Below, piece by piece: positions 52,391-63,636 of a stretch of 64,000 bases of DNA. Numbering within the stretch: position 1 is the first letter of the stretch; each line of letters opens with the position of its first letter. Made by a program: the position numbers and the translations under genes. Source of the stretch: Cristatella mucedo. Taxonomy: Eukaryota; Bryozoa; Phylactolaemata; Cristatellidae. The notes beneath the pieces are model-generated. The model saw nothing but the letters and a program-made list of their open reading frames with translations, ran no database searches and was not told the DNA's origin. The stretch is from the NCBI GenBank assembly GCA_009760855.2, contig WPIO01000071.1, positions 1,951,001 through 2,015,000 of the forward strand, in the 5' to 3' direction.

Positions 52391-55300
52391 ATGGCGGGAG
52401 CCGGGGAAGTCGTGGTTGATGCGTTACCTTACTTTGACCAAGGCTACGATGAGATAGGCATTAGGGATGCTGTAAGTCGTCAGTCTGTTGCTGAAAACTG
52501 GGACACTTTTTCCGAAAGCCGCCCATTCTTTCAGTGTGCGGTGCTTATGAGACGGCGTGCTTGCGGGTTCGTCCCGTTGCCGTTGATCGCAGCATTACTG
52601 CTTCTGCTTTCGCCTCTGAAGTCGGCGGAGTGCGAAATACCGTTTAGCCAGCAGCAGAACTCCCATAGCCCTTTCAAGCCCACGTTTAAGCTTAGACGCG
52701 TGACTGGCTGGCGCCCTTAGTTCGCGTGCTGCCAGCTTTGACCGGCTTCCGGGACTTGCACGACGTCTCCTTGATCGATCGGTGCCTCCTCAGCGGCCGT
52801 TGCCACTTCCGTCGCCCAGGCTCTCGCCTTGGTGGAGGAGGAAACGCGTAGGTACAGGCCTACGAAGAACTACCTCGACCTACTTCCGGCTCCGAACTAC
52901 AAAGCATTCGAGGTGGGCGCATTGATCATTATTCTCGTTCCTGTCGCTCTCGTGCTTCCGGGATTCCTGCTGTTAAAATGCTTGCCCCCTCGGACTATTT
53001 TACGTATGCCTATGTGTCTCAAGGCGTGCCATGTGCGTTAGCATTGTTTCGTGTTTATAAATGACTGAACCACTTCTGTTGAGGAAGAGATATGAGGTAA
53101 GGGGTAAATTAATATACTGTATCTCCGTCTGTAACTCCACAAAGTCATAAAGACTATTTGGGTGTTACGCAGGAGTTTTGTATAGCCCGCTCACAGCCTA
53201 AGCGGCTTTCTGTAGCTAACAGACTTCGTCTCATGCAGCAAAGAGAAAGTGGGAAGCATAGCAGAGTCGGGAGAGCTGTTGAGGTAGTGAGTAGAGGATA
53301 GGCGGATTTGGGTAGCAGGAGGTGCGGGAACTAAAGACGAATTTCTCTGCAAGAGTTTACCTCGAGACTATGAAAGAGAATGATCCAGAATACATCCCTA
53401 CGGCACCCGTCAGTAGCTCACCGAATGACTGGTGTCCCATTTAGTATAAGATCGGACCTTGACCGATGCGTTGCAATCCAACGATACTCGGCCGATACTG
53501 TAGGCTCTCATGAACGACTTAGGGATCAACGGTATCAAACGCCATGTTGCCCAGTTGTTCTCGGTTCCAGCTCTGCATGGAGCAATCGAGATTTGACTAT
53601 GTGTAAATAATGTGTTAGAAATCGTTTGTAATTATTACAAATCGATTGACGATAGGATAAGGTTGATTTGCCAGTGCTGCCTGCCGGGCTTCTCTATGCC
53701 GCTAGCCCACGAGCGCCTAGCCGATCCGTGCATTGGATCGGCTAGGTGCATGTGAAACTGGGCAGCATCCACGCCATCCATCAGTCGCTTGCCGTCGCAT
53801 TGCCCGGGTCAGGCTGCATGCCATCACGTCAGGGTTCACTTTGAGATTCTAGCTTCTCGCTTCTAGACGGAAATAATGAAGAACGAGTTCGAGAGGCTTC
53901 ACGCTCGACTGCCCATGGAGACGCTCAGCATGAAGAGGTGAGCCGGTGCGGCGCAGCAACGGCGGCGTCCGGTGCGGCGCATCTTCCCTCGATCTGCTGA
54001 CGTATGCTCCGACTGCACACAAGCAGCACTGCGCGAGAAGGAGCCGAGCTCTGTCTCTTGGCTGCCTGCACTAGCGAGCATGGCAGCACTACGGCCAAAG
54101 GTCTGCATCTCCATAGGTTGGTGTGTACGTTGCAGCCCAGCAGTGCTGGACTCGCAGTGGCCGCTCGACAATAGCAATAGTGCATTTGTTATAGCACCCT
54201 CAGATAACTCAAATCTCTTTCTAGGCACTAATGGTGTGGCATGTAGAGCGAACTTTGCATGTTCCCGAGTCTCATACAAATGTGCACCTTACTATCGCAC
54301 GCACAGTCATTCGTGCTGGGTAGCTGCCACAGCCGGGCTGTGGCAGCTACCCAGCACGAATCTTGCCCCCTGTCGCTAATAATAATAATAATAATTCACA
54401 TGCTGCTCGCTCAGTGGTAACAACTGGCTCCGCCGTATGCTCCCGTGTTGTGTACTGTTTATACAGAGCTACCAGTTGATTATTTATGTATGATCGGCTG
54501 AAATCCTTTCATTACAGCTTACTCAAAGGGCTTAGAAACAGATATTCGGGGTACACACGTACTTTTATACAGCTGTGGCAATTTGGTTGGGCTACTGATA
54601 TGAAAGAGCGTAATCTTAGCATGACATTAGCAGCTACCTTCCTGTGCAAGAGCCCGACGGACCACGCGAGTCTGGTTGGAGTTGCCAGCAGCCAACGAAT
54701 CCCAAGCCCGCGGCCACCAGATCACTGCTTTTAAAGATGCCTGCTCAGTACAGGCAGAAGGAGAAGTCCTGGCTGCACTGAGGGTCTGGCAGCTGTTCAC
54801 TGCAGGGATAGCACTGTGGCCTGGCACGGTGGTCGGTCGCATGACGTTACAGGTACGAGCTGCCGCAGCCTCCGCCAGGCAAGATGACAGACGTGCAGGC
54901 GTGGACCGAAAGTGTACAGAACTCCGAGGCCCAGCTCGAGCACCAGGCACTCAGGTGAGACTGATGACCTTCGGGGGGGATTACCTCCCCGCAGTGGTGG
55001 CACGGCGAGGGAGCAGGGAGAGAGCCTGCCAGATCCCCCAGTCTGGCAGCTGCGGCGTGTGGGCATCTGTGGGGACCTTTCTAATAATAATACGACATTT
55101 GTGTAGCACCCTGAGTGGGGTAAACTCTTTCTAGGCACCACTTTACATGTGCTGGACAGGAAGGGTTTCAGTTTTTTAACTTGTAAAATGCACACAATTT
55201 CAAAGTGCATAAGCACGACAGACAGGCAGAGGACAAAGTGGTTAGAGTGATTTCTCTGTGGAACAGCTTTTTGGGTTCGTGGCTTCTTTCTGAACGTCGG

Positions 55301-56384
55301 GAATTTCAGAAAACGTCGTGACGTCAGTCGCTACTGAATTCCGAGCTTTGGGAGCATACTAGGTGATGACATTTACCATAAACACAACAGGCTCACAGCA
55401 TGACAAAGACTGCTCGTTATCACGGCTATTCGTGATTATTGATGCACGATCGTGAGATCTATATCGAAAAATAGTCTCAGTTGCACAGCATTGCTTTTCA
55501 GCTGTTATTGAGTAAAATAAACTGATTAGGAAAATGTGTATCATGGTATGCTTTTTTAAATGCGAGCAGCTGATTTTGCAATCTCATAATAATAATAATA
55601 ATAATAATGCACTTGATAAAGCACCCTCAGAGAACTCAATCTCTTTCTAGGCGCCTTACTTTTGCTGCAAAGGGAAATGCGATTGAATCGTGGGTAATAT
55701 CATGCTTTATAAACAACATGAATAACATGGTTAGGGGTGACATGCACTGGGTCAGCATGCAAATGTGGTTAGTGGCAGCATGCACAGTGTCAGCACGCAT
55801 AAGCACATGAAGGACGAATCACAGGGACCCACTAAATGCTGTCCTAAATAGATGTGTTTTTAGGTTCTTTTTAAGTGTGGTCAAGTCAGGGGATGTTCTG
55901 ACGCAAGTCGGAGGGAGTTCCAGGCTTTGGGAGCATACAAACTCAATACATGGTCTCCAAAGGATTTGAGGTTTGCACGAAGTATTGGTAAACTGTTGGA
56001 TTCCGAAAAGCGGGTGGTACGATGCTTGACCTGGTGTGGGAGTAGATCTGAGAGATAGGCTGGAGCAAAGAATGAAGTGACCTAAAAGTGAGTGACAAAG
56101 CCTTGAAGTCAATCCATTGCTTGACTGTTAGCCAGTGCAGGTCGGCTAGAAGTGGTGTGATGTGGCAACTGCGATGCTCACGACAGACAAGCCTAGCTGC
56201 GGAGTTTTGCACGAGCTGTAATCGCCTGATTGCACATGCCGTACGCCAGCAAGCAGTGAGCCTCGTGGATATAGCAACAGATGTGCCGTGGCTTTTATCA
56301 TCTCACTAGCAGGAGGCAGTTGGTTGCTGCTCTATCCGACCCCTTGTCTCCCTGGGTCGTAGGGTGCGAACATCTTACCACAGG

Positions 56385-56448
<64 letters not shown>

Positions 56449-56763
56449 TGACGTGATTCGGTGCATTTCCTGCATGTGCACTCTCTCCAGACACTAGTTG
56501 GCGCTGCTGCCGCCGCAGGATTCACAACCTCGAGCTGCTCGCCGAGTACGGCTCGACCACGTGGCGGCTGCATAACGAGCTGCTGACGAAAATGCTCGAG
56601 TCGGCGCAGCGCGACTTGGCCGAGGTGCGGCGCCGCGTCCAGGACGTCAACTGGGAGCGCAAGAACGAACAGCTGGCCGCCGGCGCCCGCCTCAAGGCGC
56701 TCGACGACAGGTGGGCGTGGCGCTCGGCTCCTCCTGCTGCCGCTGCGCTCCAGCACTTTCTCT

Positions 56764-56834
<71 letters not shown>

Positions 56835-56894
56835 TCTCTCTCTGTGCCTCTCTTTCTGTCTGTCTGTCTCTCTCTCTCTCTGCTCTCTCTCTCT

Positions 56895-56931
<37 letters not shown>

Positions 56932-57513
56932 TCTCACTTTACTGCTTGTGCATGCCTGCATGACGAACTGCGTGCCATCATGTGGACAACACGTGGAGCG
57001 AACCGCTTAGTGCTGACATGCCGCTTAGTGCTGACATGCCGCAGGGAGCTGCATCAGCGCGACGAGCATGGAAGGCTGAGAGTATTGCGGGACGCTCGAA
57101 GGTCGTGACCTCTCCGCTCGTTCAGCATTGTACCCTGGACATTCGAAAGGCAGCCCGAAAAGTGGCGAGCAGTTACGCGCCCGCCGCCCACTGGGCAGTG
57201 CACGTGTGCAATAAATGTGTTCATCGCACTGCGGGCCCCACTCAGACCTTTGTCGGGGCGAGCACCTTAACCACTGGGTCAAACCAATCGGCTCACTGCG
57301 CATGCTGTGCACTTGCAGATGTGGCTGCTGTGGCCTGCGTGAAGCGGTGCCAGAGCTGCTGTGGCACATTCTTTGCTCGCTTGCAGCTGGGTTGGCCTGG
57401 TCAGCAAGAACTACGAGATCGAGCGAGCGTGCGTCGAGCTGGAGCGGCAGGTGTACGCTCAGCAGCAGAAACAGCATCAGCAGCCTGCTGCAGCTGCTGC
57501 TGCCAAGCACTAG
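52391..57513 (+). CDS. BCAS2: Pre-mRNA-splicing factor SPF27 / BCAS2, 6 exons
   Basis: Exons 52391-52471, 52820-52912, 53867-53937, 54853-54954, 56519-56710 and 57387-57513 join in phase to give 221 aa (about 225 in vertebrates). Landmarks are [15 protein letters not shown] near the N-terminus, [16 protein letters not shown] in exon 2, [18 protein letters not shown] in exon 3, [19 protein letters not shown] in exon 4, [16 protein letters not shown] in exon 5 and [19 protein letters not shown] in exon 6. The C-terminal half is coiled coil. The last residues are Gln/Ala-rich, unlike the acidic vertebrate end. SPF27 is a core subunit of the PRP19/CDC5L complex needed for catalytic activation of the spliceosome. 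The start context is caacATGG. AATAAA at 57,942. Confidence 0.96.
53111..53297 (-). mobile_element. LINE-A 3' UTR fragment in BCAS2 intron 2
   Basis: Tgtatctccgtctgtaactc, then cacaaagtcataaagactat and ggtgttacgcaggagttttg, match the 3' ends of the other LINE-A copies. Antisense to BCAS2. Confidence 0.8.
53716..53746. repeat. Perfect 12-bp inverted repeat, 7-nt loop, in BCAS2 intron 2
   Basis: Arms cctagccgatcc and ggatcggctagg flank gtgcatt. The stem is short but exact and GC-rich, about 120 nt upstream of exon 3. Confidence 0.85.
54172..54232 (-). mobile_element. LINE-B 3' terminus in BCAS2 intron 3
   Basis: Tagtgcatttgttatagcac, then cctcagataactcaaatctc and tttctaggcact; terminal segment only. 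Confidence 0.65.
54309..54361. repeat. Perfect 53-bp palindrome (26-bp arms, 1-nt centre) in BCAS2 intron 3
   Basis: Arm 54,309-54,334 (attcgtgctgggtagctgcc...) and arm 54,336-54,361 are exact reverse complements around a single central g. A (taa)n run follows at 54,379-54,395. Confidence 0.95.
55080..55365 (-). mobile_element. LINE-B 3' end, degraded, in BCAS2 intron 4
   Basis: Taataataatacgacatttg, then tgtagcaccctgagtggggt and ctttctaggcaccactttac begin the element. Remnants of the last ORF codons (ttccgagctttgggagcata, reverse of the NSLP region) lie at about 55,340. Confidence 0.65.
55587..56235 (-). mobile_element. LINE-B, longest 3' portion, in BCAS2 intron 4
   Basis: On the minus strand: [39 protein letters not shown], then [20 protein letters not shown] and [12 protein letters not shown]. 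The 3' UTR follows with the box cagcatgcaaatgtggttag (plus strand) and a terminal (TTA)n at 55,587. This copy best defines the family: an L2/CR1-type LINE with a 3' end tgtaaagcgcctagaaagag-like and a TTA microsatellite. Confidence 0.88.
56389..56448 (+). repeat. (GT)n microsatellite in BCAS2 intron 4
   Basis: About 30 GT units with one interruption (tatgtg) end about 70 nt upstream of the exon 5 acceptor (56,518). Confidence 0.95.
56766..56932 (+). repeat. (CT)n tract in BCAS2 intron 5
   Basis: A pure CT run (56,766-56,832) is followed by interrupted CT sequence with tgctctctct and tgtctgtctg. It begins 55 nt after the exon 5 donor (56,711). Confidence 0.95.
57228..57292 (-). mobile_element. 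SINE2 head fragment in BCAS2 intron 5
   Basis: Gggccccactcagacctttg, then tcggggcgagcaccttaacc and actgggtcaaacc, is the reverse of the SINE2 head. The tail is missing. Confidence 0.65.
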
Positions 57514-57941
57514 CACTAGCTGTGGCGACGGCCATGACGAGAGCCTTGCCTTCGCTTGCAACCGCCGTGCCGTATTTGCCGCTGTGCTCCAGTGGGTGGA
57601 CCTGCAAGTGAGTGACCGCCCAGAAGCCGGCGGCCGAAATAGGGTCAGTGGCATGCCTGAGCCAGCCGAGGTCAAGGTCACGAGCTGCTGCACGTCTGCC
57701 GGTGCAGCAGCTTGGCAGCGACCGAGCTCTGTACAGTGGCTGAAGACGGAAGTTTCAGACTGCTTAACGTCTCATGGCTCGCTGTGCCGACTGCCATTCT
57801 AGACGAGCTGTTGTTTGTGCCTGCTCACCGGCTCAAGCTGAGAGCCATAGATGTCATGCTGATCGTGTATTCACCTGGCTTACCTTATTTTCAGAAAGTG
57901 TTTGTGGTTAGTACACCTGCATTCATTATTGTTACAGATAA

Positions 57942-57947
57942 AATAAA
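57942..57947 (+). promoter_or_regulatory. Polyadenylation signal AATAAA of BCAS2
   Basis: First canonical hexamer 429 nt after the stop (cagataaaataaacag). A second AATAAA at 58,085-58,090 could be an alternative. Confidence 0.5.
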
Positions 57948-58799
57948 CAGTAATAGCCATGGTTTTTTTAGTACCGGTCGTGGTGTGACGTTTTTTCAGC
58001 AGGGAATTAGGCAAGTGGACCCAACAAAGGTAACAGCAATATGATACTTGCATGTCAGTGATAGTGCTTCCTGAGATTGCTTTGAATAAAGCTGGGTTTA
58101 CACGGTAAGTCTTGCTAACTGTGTTCTATTGAGGTCTTTTTGTAGTAGGTTTACACGGTCAATCTTACTCAAAAAGTATTTTTTCTATTCGCTCAGCCCC
58201 CTGGTGTTCATTAAAAAGTATTTTGGAGGTAGAAAATGGCCATTTTCCTTGATGCACCCGACTGTGTGAGTTTTTAACCTACACGATTGCTTGTATCACC
58301 CCCTCTGCCTTTCTGTCTGATTCGTGTGTGACTGGTTTGAGGACTCCCATAAACCGGACTTTCGTGAAATGCTTCGGTGATTTCGCTTGAGTTGCATGCC
58401 GTGCTTTTAAAAGCAATAATGAATTCGTAAGATAAATTTGAAAATAAAATGAAAAAAAATTCGTAAATAAAGAATACTCTGAAGGTTAAATAGATATAAA
58501 CCAGGACTCCCTGCTTAAAACAGGCTAAAGGCAAATATTTGAAATAAAACACAAGATCAACATGGTGAAACCTCTGGCCTGATTCTTGCCATTCTGATTA
58601 TTTCATATCATGCGGTATCGCTAAGTAAAACAAAGTCGGAAAGAGACTGGGACTTGTACTGCTACCTGCCAACGGCATCAGCAAAATCTAGTAGCCATTT
58701 TTTAACCTTAGATCTTGGCTCTTATTGGAAATCTGTGTTCGGAATTCGATGTTGACCATTCAGTCGAAGACAGAAGCTGGAGCCTGAAATTTTACAATA

Positions 58800-58990
58800 G
58801 CTAACCTATTTATCCCAGTATTTAGTGGGTCCATTTGATTCGCTCTTTGTGTATTCGTGCTCACTGCCACTGACTTTGCATGATGACCCTGTGCAAGTCA
58901 CCTCTAATCGGTTAGGCTCGTTGGCATTGAGCATGCTACCACTAACCATACGTTCATACTTCCTTCGCAGCATATGTAAAGTGCTAGTCT
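58800..58990 (+). mobile_element. LINE-B 3' UTR fragment
   Basis: Ttagtgggtccatttgattc, then tgatgaccctgtgcaagtca, attgagcatgctaccactaa and catatgtaaagtgctagtct. The terminal TTA run is missing. Confidence 0.7.
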
Positions 58991-59496
58991 CAGCCGAAGT
59001 TCGGCGAATTCTGGCGACTCCTGAACCATATAGCTTGGCTAGCAATTGGTAGGTGCTGTATTAATACTCTCGGGTAGGCCGACAATAGCAGAACACCACA
59101 TCCATGGAGTTGGCAAGTCTATTCGACAGCTACGGAGGGTTGCAGGCAGCCGCTTGTCATCATGTCGTTATCGGTTCTTAGCCGTTGCAATTCAGAACCG
59201 CAAATAGTGAATCTCAGTCATAATTTTAAGCTGATTTTGCTCGCCGTCATTTCAGTAATTGCAAGGAAGTGTATTTTTAATAAAACGATGGCGAGTGCAG
59301 CAAGTTCTATAGCGCCTGGATCGTTAATTGCGTGTCGTTGCTACCATTAGTATGAGTTTGGTACTTAAGTGTGCTTCGTTCATGCGAATGTCATTTATGT
59401 GTGCATAATTGCTGCTTTATTAAGATTGAAATTGTACCAAATTCTTTTGAAGGTAATATACAAATTATCAGCAGTTCCACAAACATTCTATCATAC

Positions 59497-59655
59497 GCGG
59501 TTCTCAACCTGTGGGTCGCGACCCCTTTGGGGGTCCAACGACCATTTCACAGGCGTCGCCTAATACCATAGGAAAACACGCATTCCTACATTTTGCTTAG
59601 AATAATTAAATGGCTGGGGGTCGCCACAACTTTTCCAGACGTTGAAAAATACTGG
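59497..59655 (+). mobile_element. hAT MITE with SPIN-like termini
   Basis: The left end gcggttctcaacctgtgggt and following cgcgacccctttgggggtcc, then acgaccatttcacaggcgtc and gcctaataccataggaaaac, match the hallmark left end of SPIN-type hAT elements as I recall it. The right end includes gggggtcgccacaacttttc and finishes acgttgaaaaatactgg, a degenerate inverted match to the left terminus. It is about 160 bp, non-coding and internally deleted. Confidence 0.65.
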
Positions 59656-60337
59656 TAGAGCTGGCACCACGATGCTTAGCTAGCAAGTCGTACAAGGAAT
59701 AATGACACGCGCAGGTAGACCGATAGTAGCAGAGAACGGCAGCAATCAGGTGCGCCCATAACTTAATCGTGGCAAGTTTAGTCGTCAACGTCGAGCGATC
59801 TAATTGATAGCTACAAAGGGCTACATCTGTACAGCCCAAGCCATATCATACCCTCCATTTGGAATCGTAAGTACAACTGACCTTTGTATTACTTGATTCG
59901 GGTTTGTATACTGTTAAAACGTAAATCATGACATTCGGTCCCAAATGCGACAATAAAGGAGTCGCCAATAATCTCCAGCGCGGCTATAATCCAGCTGATA
60001 AAGCGAGCCAGTGTTTCGTTCCACACATGCACTACGAGACGCGCATTCCTGCAGGAGTATGCACAACTATGCTGCATTTACGCACCGCTGATCGCTAACA
60101 CTTGCAGCGCATTTTTACACTGGCTACGAGCAGACGGCGTTACGGCGAACCAAGTTCGCGGAGTGGGGATATTTCAAGGGTCTGGATACTTGCGCCTAGT
60201 ATTTGATGCCATGTCCAGGGCTGCACAAACAAGTAAATTTATTCTCGGTCTGGACTATCAAGCCAGTTATTTCTAAACGTCCTGCGTGCGAACTGTATTT
60301 GACAGCGCGTTAGTGAGCCGCGTTGGCGCGCTATAAA

Positions 60338-60500
60338 AATATATAAGGCGGTTGCTTTTCACGACCACTTGTCCGAGGTCGTGGGTTCGAATCCTGCAGT
60401 GGGCGATCTTTTGTTGCCGCTGCGAGCGGTGGTGATAGCCATAAAGGCTCTTCTGTCGCTCTTCAAAAGAGGCTGCTAAATCAGCTAGTATTTTTTTTAT
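60338..60500 (+). mobile_element. SINE1 copy
   Basis: It contains aaggcggttgcttttcacga, the B-box region gaggtcgtgggttcgaatcc, body gatcttttgttgccgctgcg and tail gctcttctgtcgctcttcaa, ending aatcagctagtatttttttt. Confidence 0.88.
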
Positions 60501-60780
60501 TAGCCGCGTCGGTCGCCTGGGTGCCCGGAAGCTGGTAGCCAAGTGAAATATGAGAGCCGCTGTTGCGGCTTCCACAGGCGTCGGCCGGTCTCGGGTCATC
60601 GAGTACCATTGCCGTCCAGGTAAAGCCGCCGGGCGGTGCCGCTTCTGCTGTCATTTTGTCTAATTTCGGGGTGCAGCGGATGCACTTCTCAGTGGCGACA
60701 CAAGTCCACTTGTAGTTGGAGTGTGCGTTTACCCCGTCGGCCGGTAGTAGTCTGTCTAGCTTTAGCCGGTCCCCCGACAT
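60481..60780 (-). CDS. Unrecognised ORF in CpG-rich DNA, possible first exon
   Basis: The frame starts MSGDRLKLDRLLPADG and continues with a Cys pair (TEKCIRC) and GFTWTAMVLDDPRPAD, ending in the SINE1 tail. It lies in a CpG-rich stretch (about 60,500-61,300) that resembles a promoter region. A donor-like ggggtaaac after residue 16 could end a short first exon, in which case the rest is intron. No family was recognised. Confidence 0.3.
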   Translation of the reverse strand: MSGDRLKLDRLLPADGVNAHSNYKWTCVATEKCIRCTPKLDKMTAEAAPPGGFTWTAMVLDDPRPADACGSRNSGSHISLGYQLPGTQATDAANKKNTS

Positions 60781-63331
60781 TTTGTGGTATTGCGTTTTTC
60801 TCGTCTCTGCCGGGCGCGCCGGCCGTCACCTTAGCAGCTATGTTTTGAAAAGCCCTCGTCTACATCCGTCGCGCGTGCGGTGCGGCGGCGCTGGTCTCGT
60901 TCGCCGCGCGCGGCCCCGGCCGTGCCTGGTATATTCTCACCGGGCTTCGACCGGACAACATTCTGCCGACGGCATCGACTCCGCGGCCACCGTACCGCCG
61001 GCCTTTCAAGTTCAGCTATCTATGGGTAGTCTCAACCAAAAAGGGGGGTAGGAGGGAGGCAGCGGCTGACTGCGGCTTTAATCTGCCGCCGAGACTCGGG
61101 TTACAGTAAGCGCCTCCAGCTGCTGCTGCCATCCTGGCTGCTGCTGCCTATCTGTCGCTCTGTCGTGCGGCGCCGGCAATGCGTCGGTACCCATCGCTAC
61201 CGCCGGCCAAGCGAGGTCGCGCTTAGGCTGGCTCCGATTGGCGACGAATGCATGAACGTCGGTCCATGTTCGTCGCGTGGTCTGCTACTGCTGCTGCTGC
61301 TGCTGCTGCTGAAGTTCATTCTCTCAATTTAACTACCTGCCCCAAGACTGTAATCAGAAGACATTTTTATAGCGCTCTACAAGACCTGTGTCTATATTTC
61401 TGAGCACTTTTCACATATGCTGAATAGGAAGCATGTCACTTTGCTAGTGATAACATGCATAGTGTCAGTGCCGCCACGCACTTAAAAGGACAATGTACGT
61501 GGTCCCAGCAGCTGATGTGAGGTACTGGGAGATTTTTAGCTTCTCTGTGAATGTAGTCAAGTCAGAGGACGTCGTGACGTCAGTTGGGAGTGAGCTCCAG
61601 GCTTCGAGAGCATGCAAACGAAAGGCACTGTCTCCATTGGTTGGAGGTGCAGCCCAACGCCATTTTGAAGGCTAGCTTTTCCTGTTTCTCAGTTCCACTG
61701 TGCAGCTGTGCACGACAAAGGTGCCGATAGCCGCTGTCTTTTTGAATACAAAAAGAGTCGTACATGTGCAGCTGCAAGCATTTGTTGGTGATTGTTACCA
61801 CACGTATGCTTTTGAGATGCCAACAGTGGCTTTCTCTTTGTTGTCACGTCTCTGTGGTTGCCACTCTCACTTGCTACTATTTTGCTCCGGACATGCACCA
61901 CTCATGTGCTACTGGACATGCACGAGGTCCTATAGTTCTGATCTGGTGTGATGCTGAGAGGGGGGGGGGGAGAAATGTGCTGCTGCACTGCTTTTCTGTC
62001 TGCATCTCTATTGAACTGACCAATCGTGGCATATACTTAAATATGATTCTTTCTGCTACTCCCTCTATTGAATGCTGCTGCTCTATTTCAACCAAGTATC
62101 TCACTTTTGGTATTAGATGGGATGTGTGTTCAGTGCTACCGATTGCAAGCAATGGCCTTTCGACTTGGATGCCCTACAGAAAACGGTCTAAATTGTAGAG
62201 CCTCACATTGGTCATACATTTTAAAAATTGACAGATAAAAAATAATTTGCAGCTAAATTATCTGTCAGATTAAAAAAGTGCTAACCTCCCTTAAGAGATA
62301 TTGGCATGCCGTGCTAGAAAGAGAATGTGTCATGGCTTCTGATGTCTAACCCGCGATCTCTGAAACCGGTGGTGAGAATATAACCAGCTCTCTCAAGTAG
62401 GCCAGCAAGTTAAGTTGCTAACGTCAGGTAACTTATGCAGCTCATGTAAGACTGCTCAGTTTTAATCAAACTTTTCTTCTTCGAATGAAGGATGAGTCGT
62501 TAATCTGGCTGCTTTGTTGATCTTGGGCATCAATCACCGTGGTCAAGGCATTTTAACCTTCTTTAATAGTTGAGCTCTGATTTGTGTATCTCCATATAAT
62601 AGTGGTAGAAGGAGGGCAGAAGTGTATTTCTTAGTCATGCTCACAGTCAGTGACTGGATGTGAGTGTCCTCTTATATATTACTGAAGATGTGAGCTCTAG
62701 CTCTCATACCCTGCTACTACATGTTTACATTGGTTGTGTTTTATGTTTTGTTGTGTTTATGTTTACATTTGAAAGTGGTCTGTAGCATTGGTAGTGTCTG
62801 CTCGCCCGCTGTGGACGTTGGCTTTGGTGTATGTGGTAATTATTGCCACGAGAGCTCACCTTGTGATTGAGCACACTCAGCTCATGGTTACTGCTGATAT
62901 TCACGAGGGGGCACTGAGAGATCCAGGGTTATGGATGTGTGTGTGTGGGCTGCAGTGAGATCGTAGTAGGTTTTAAGCCTAGTAGATGTTAACGATGATA
63001 CTACGATATGGGTGCCCAATGTGATCGAGTGCTGAATGTGAGGGCTTGAATATAGGCTGTACGAGCTCATTTATTGTGAATGTTCCATACCCAAGATCAA
63101 CTACTAAGTGTTTCATGCTAAGTGTCAGCTGCCGATCACAACACTAATCTATTCCTTTGGTATGATTAGATGCATAGATACACATTTGATCGTGCTTTAG
63201 CTTGTGTGCTTTCACTATCCTTACCAAGCATTGATGTATCGTTGGATGATGGCCTTGTATTCTATGATTGCCAAGTCTAGTAGCTATGCAATGTTTGCTG
63301 TACCTGCAGACTTTCTAAATTTACACTGTAG
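60781..63331. other. CpG-rich start, then unannotated sequence
   Basis: About 60,781-61,300 is GC- and CpG-rich and could be a promoter or 5' UTR of an unrecognised gene; it contains a (CTG)n run (61,281-61,310). LINE-B lies at 61,345-61,640. From 61,700 to 63,330 I see no gene, only short frames. Confidence 0.45.
61345..61640 (-). mobile_element. LINE-B 3' UTR, degraded
   Basis: Agacatttttatagcgctct, then atgctgaataggaagcatgt and gaggacgtcgtgacgtcagt, tggggag-type NSLP remnant and gcatgcaaacg. The TTA tail is reduced. Confidence 0.6.
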
Positions 63332-63554
63332 GATGCTGATCCGCCGCCAGGGTCTGGCCATGGCCTGGACTAAGAAGTGCATAATGAACGTGCCTGCCAC
63401 AGCAGCCATAGCATCCAACTGCTGTGCAGCACCCCGGCAGATGCATCTGACTGCAAGAGTCATGAGCGAACCAGTTGGCTCATCAAATAATGAAAAGATT
63501 CGACATCTACGTGTTCGAGGCATTGACGTACTTCGACGCCCTGATGTCAACAAG
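63332..63554 (+). other. Candidate coding exon, strand and frame uncertain
   Basis: Between an acceptor-like ctgtag (63,331) and a donor aag|gtaacg (63,554/63,555) there is an uninterrupted 74-codon frame including NVPATAAIASNCCAAP and RHLRVRGIDVLRRPDVNK. Another plus frame offers a short MKRFDIYVFEALTYFDAL with G/C-ending codons, and the minus strand is also open. A faint likeness to sideroflexins (VP-x-TA, NC, GIDVL) is not enough to name it. Confidence 0.3.
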
Positions 63555-63636
63555 GTAACGTTTGGTGGCACGAAAGATGCAGACCCGAAAGAAAGACTGA
63601 AGAGGGAATGAAAGAAAGGGATGAACGACCTATGGG

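Larger units (their letters stand above)
57948..60480. other. Intergenic region after BCAS2
   Basis: No gene was recognised. It holds a LINE-B 3' fragment (58.8 kb), a SPIN-like hAT MITE (59.5 kb) and a SINE1 (60.3 kb). The remainder is moderately AT-rich with short frames only. Confidence 0.5.

Noticed and set aside
57612-58044. Open frame of 110 codons after BCAS2
   Set aside because: It lies in the BCAS2 3' UTR, overlaps the polyadenylation signal and has no recognisable domain.
63332-63554. Sideroflexin exon
   Set aside because: Short matches (VP-x-TA, NC, GIDVL) are separated by about 24 unmatched residues and no neighbouring exon supports it.
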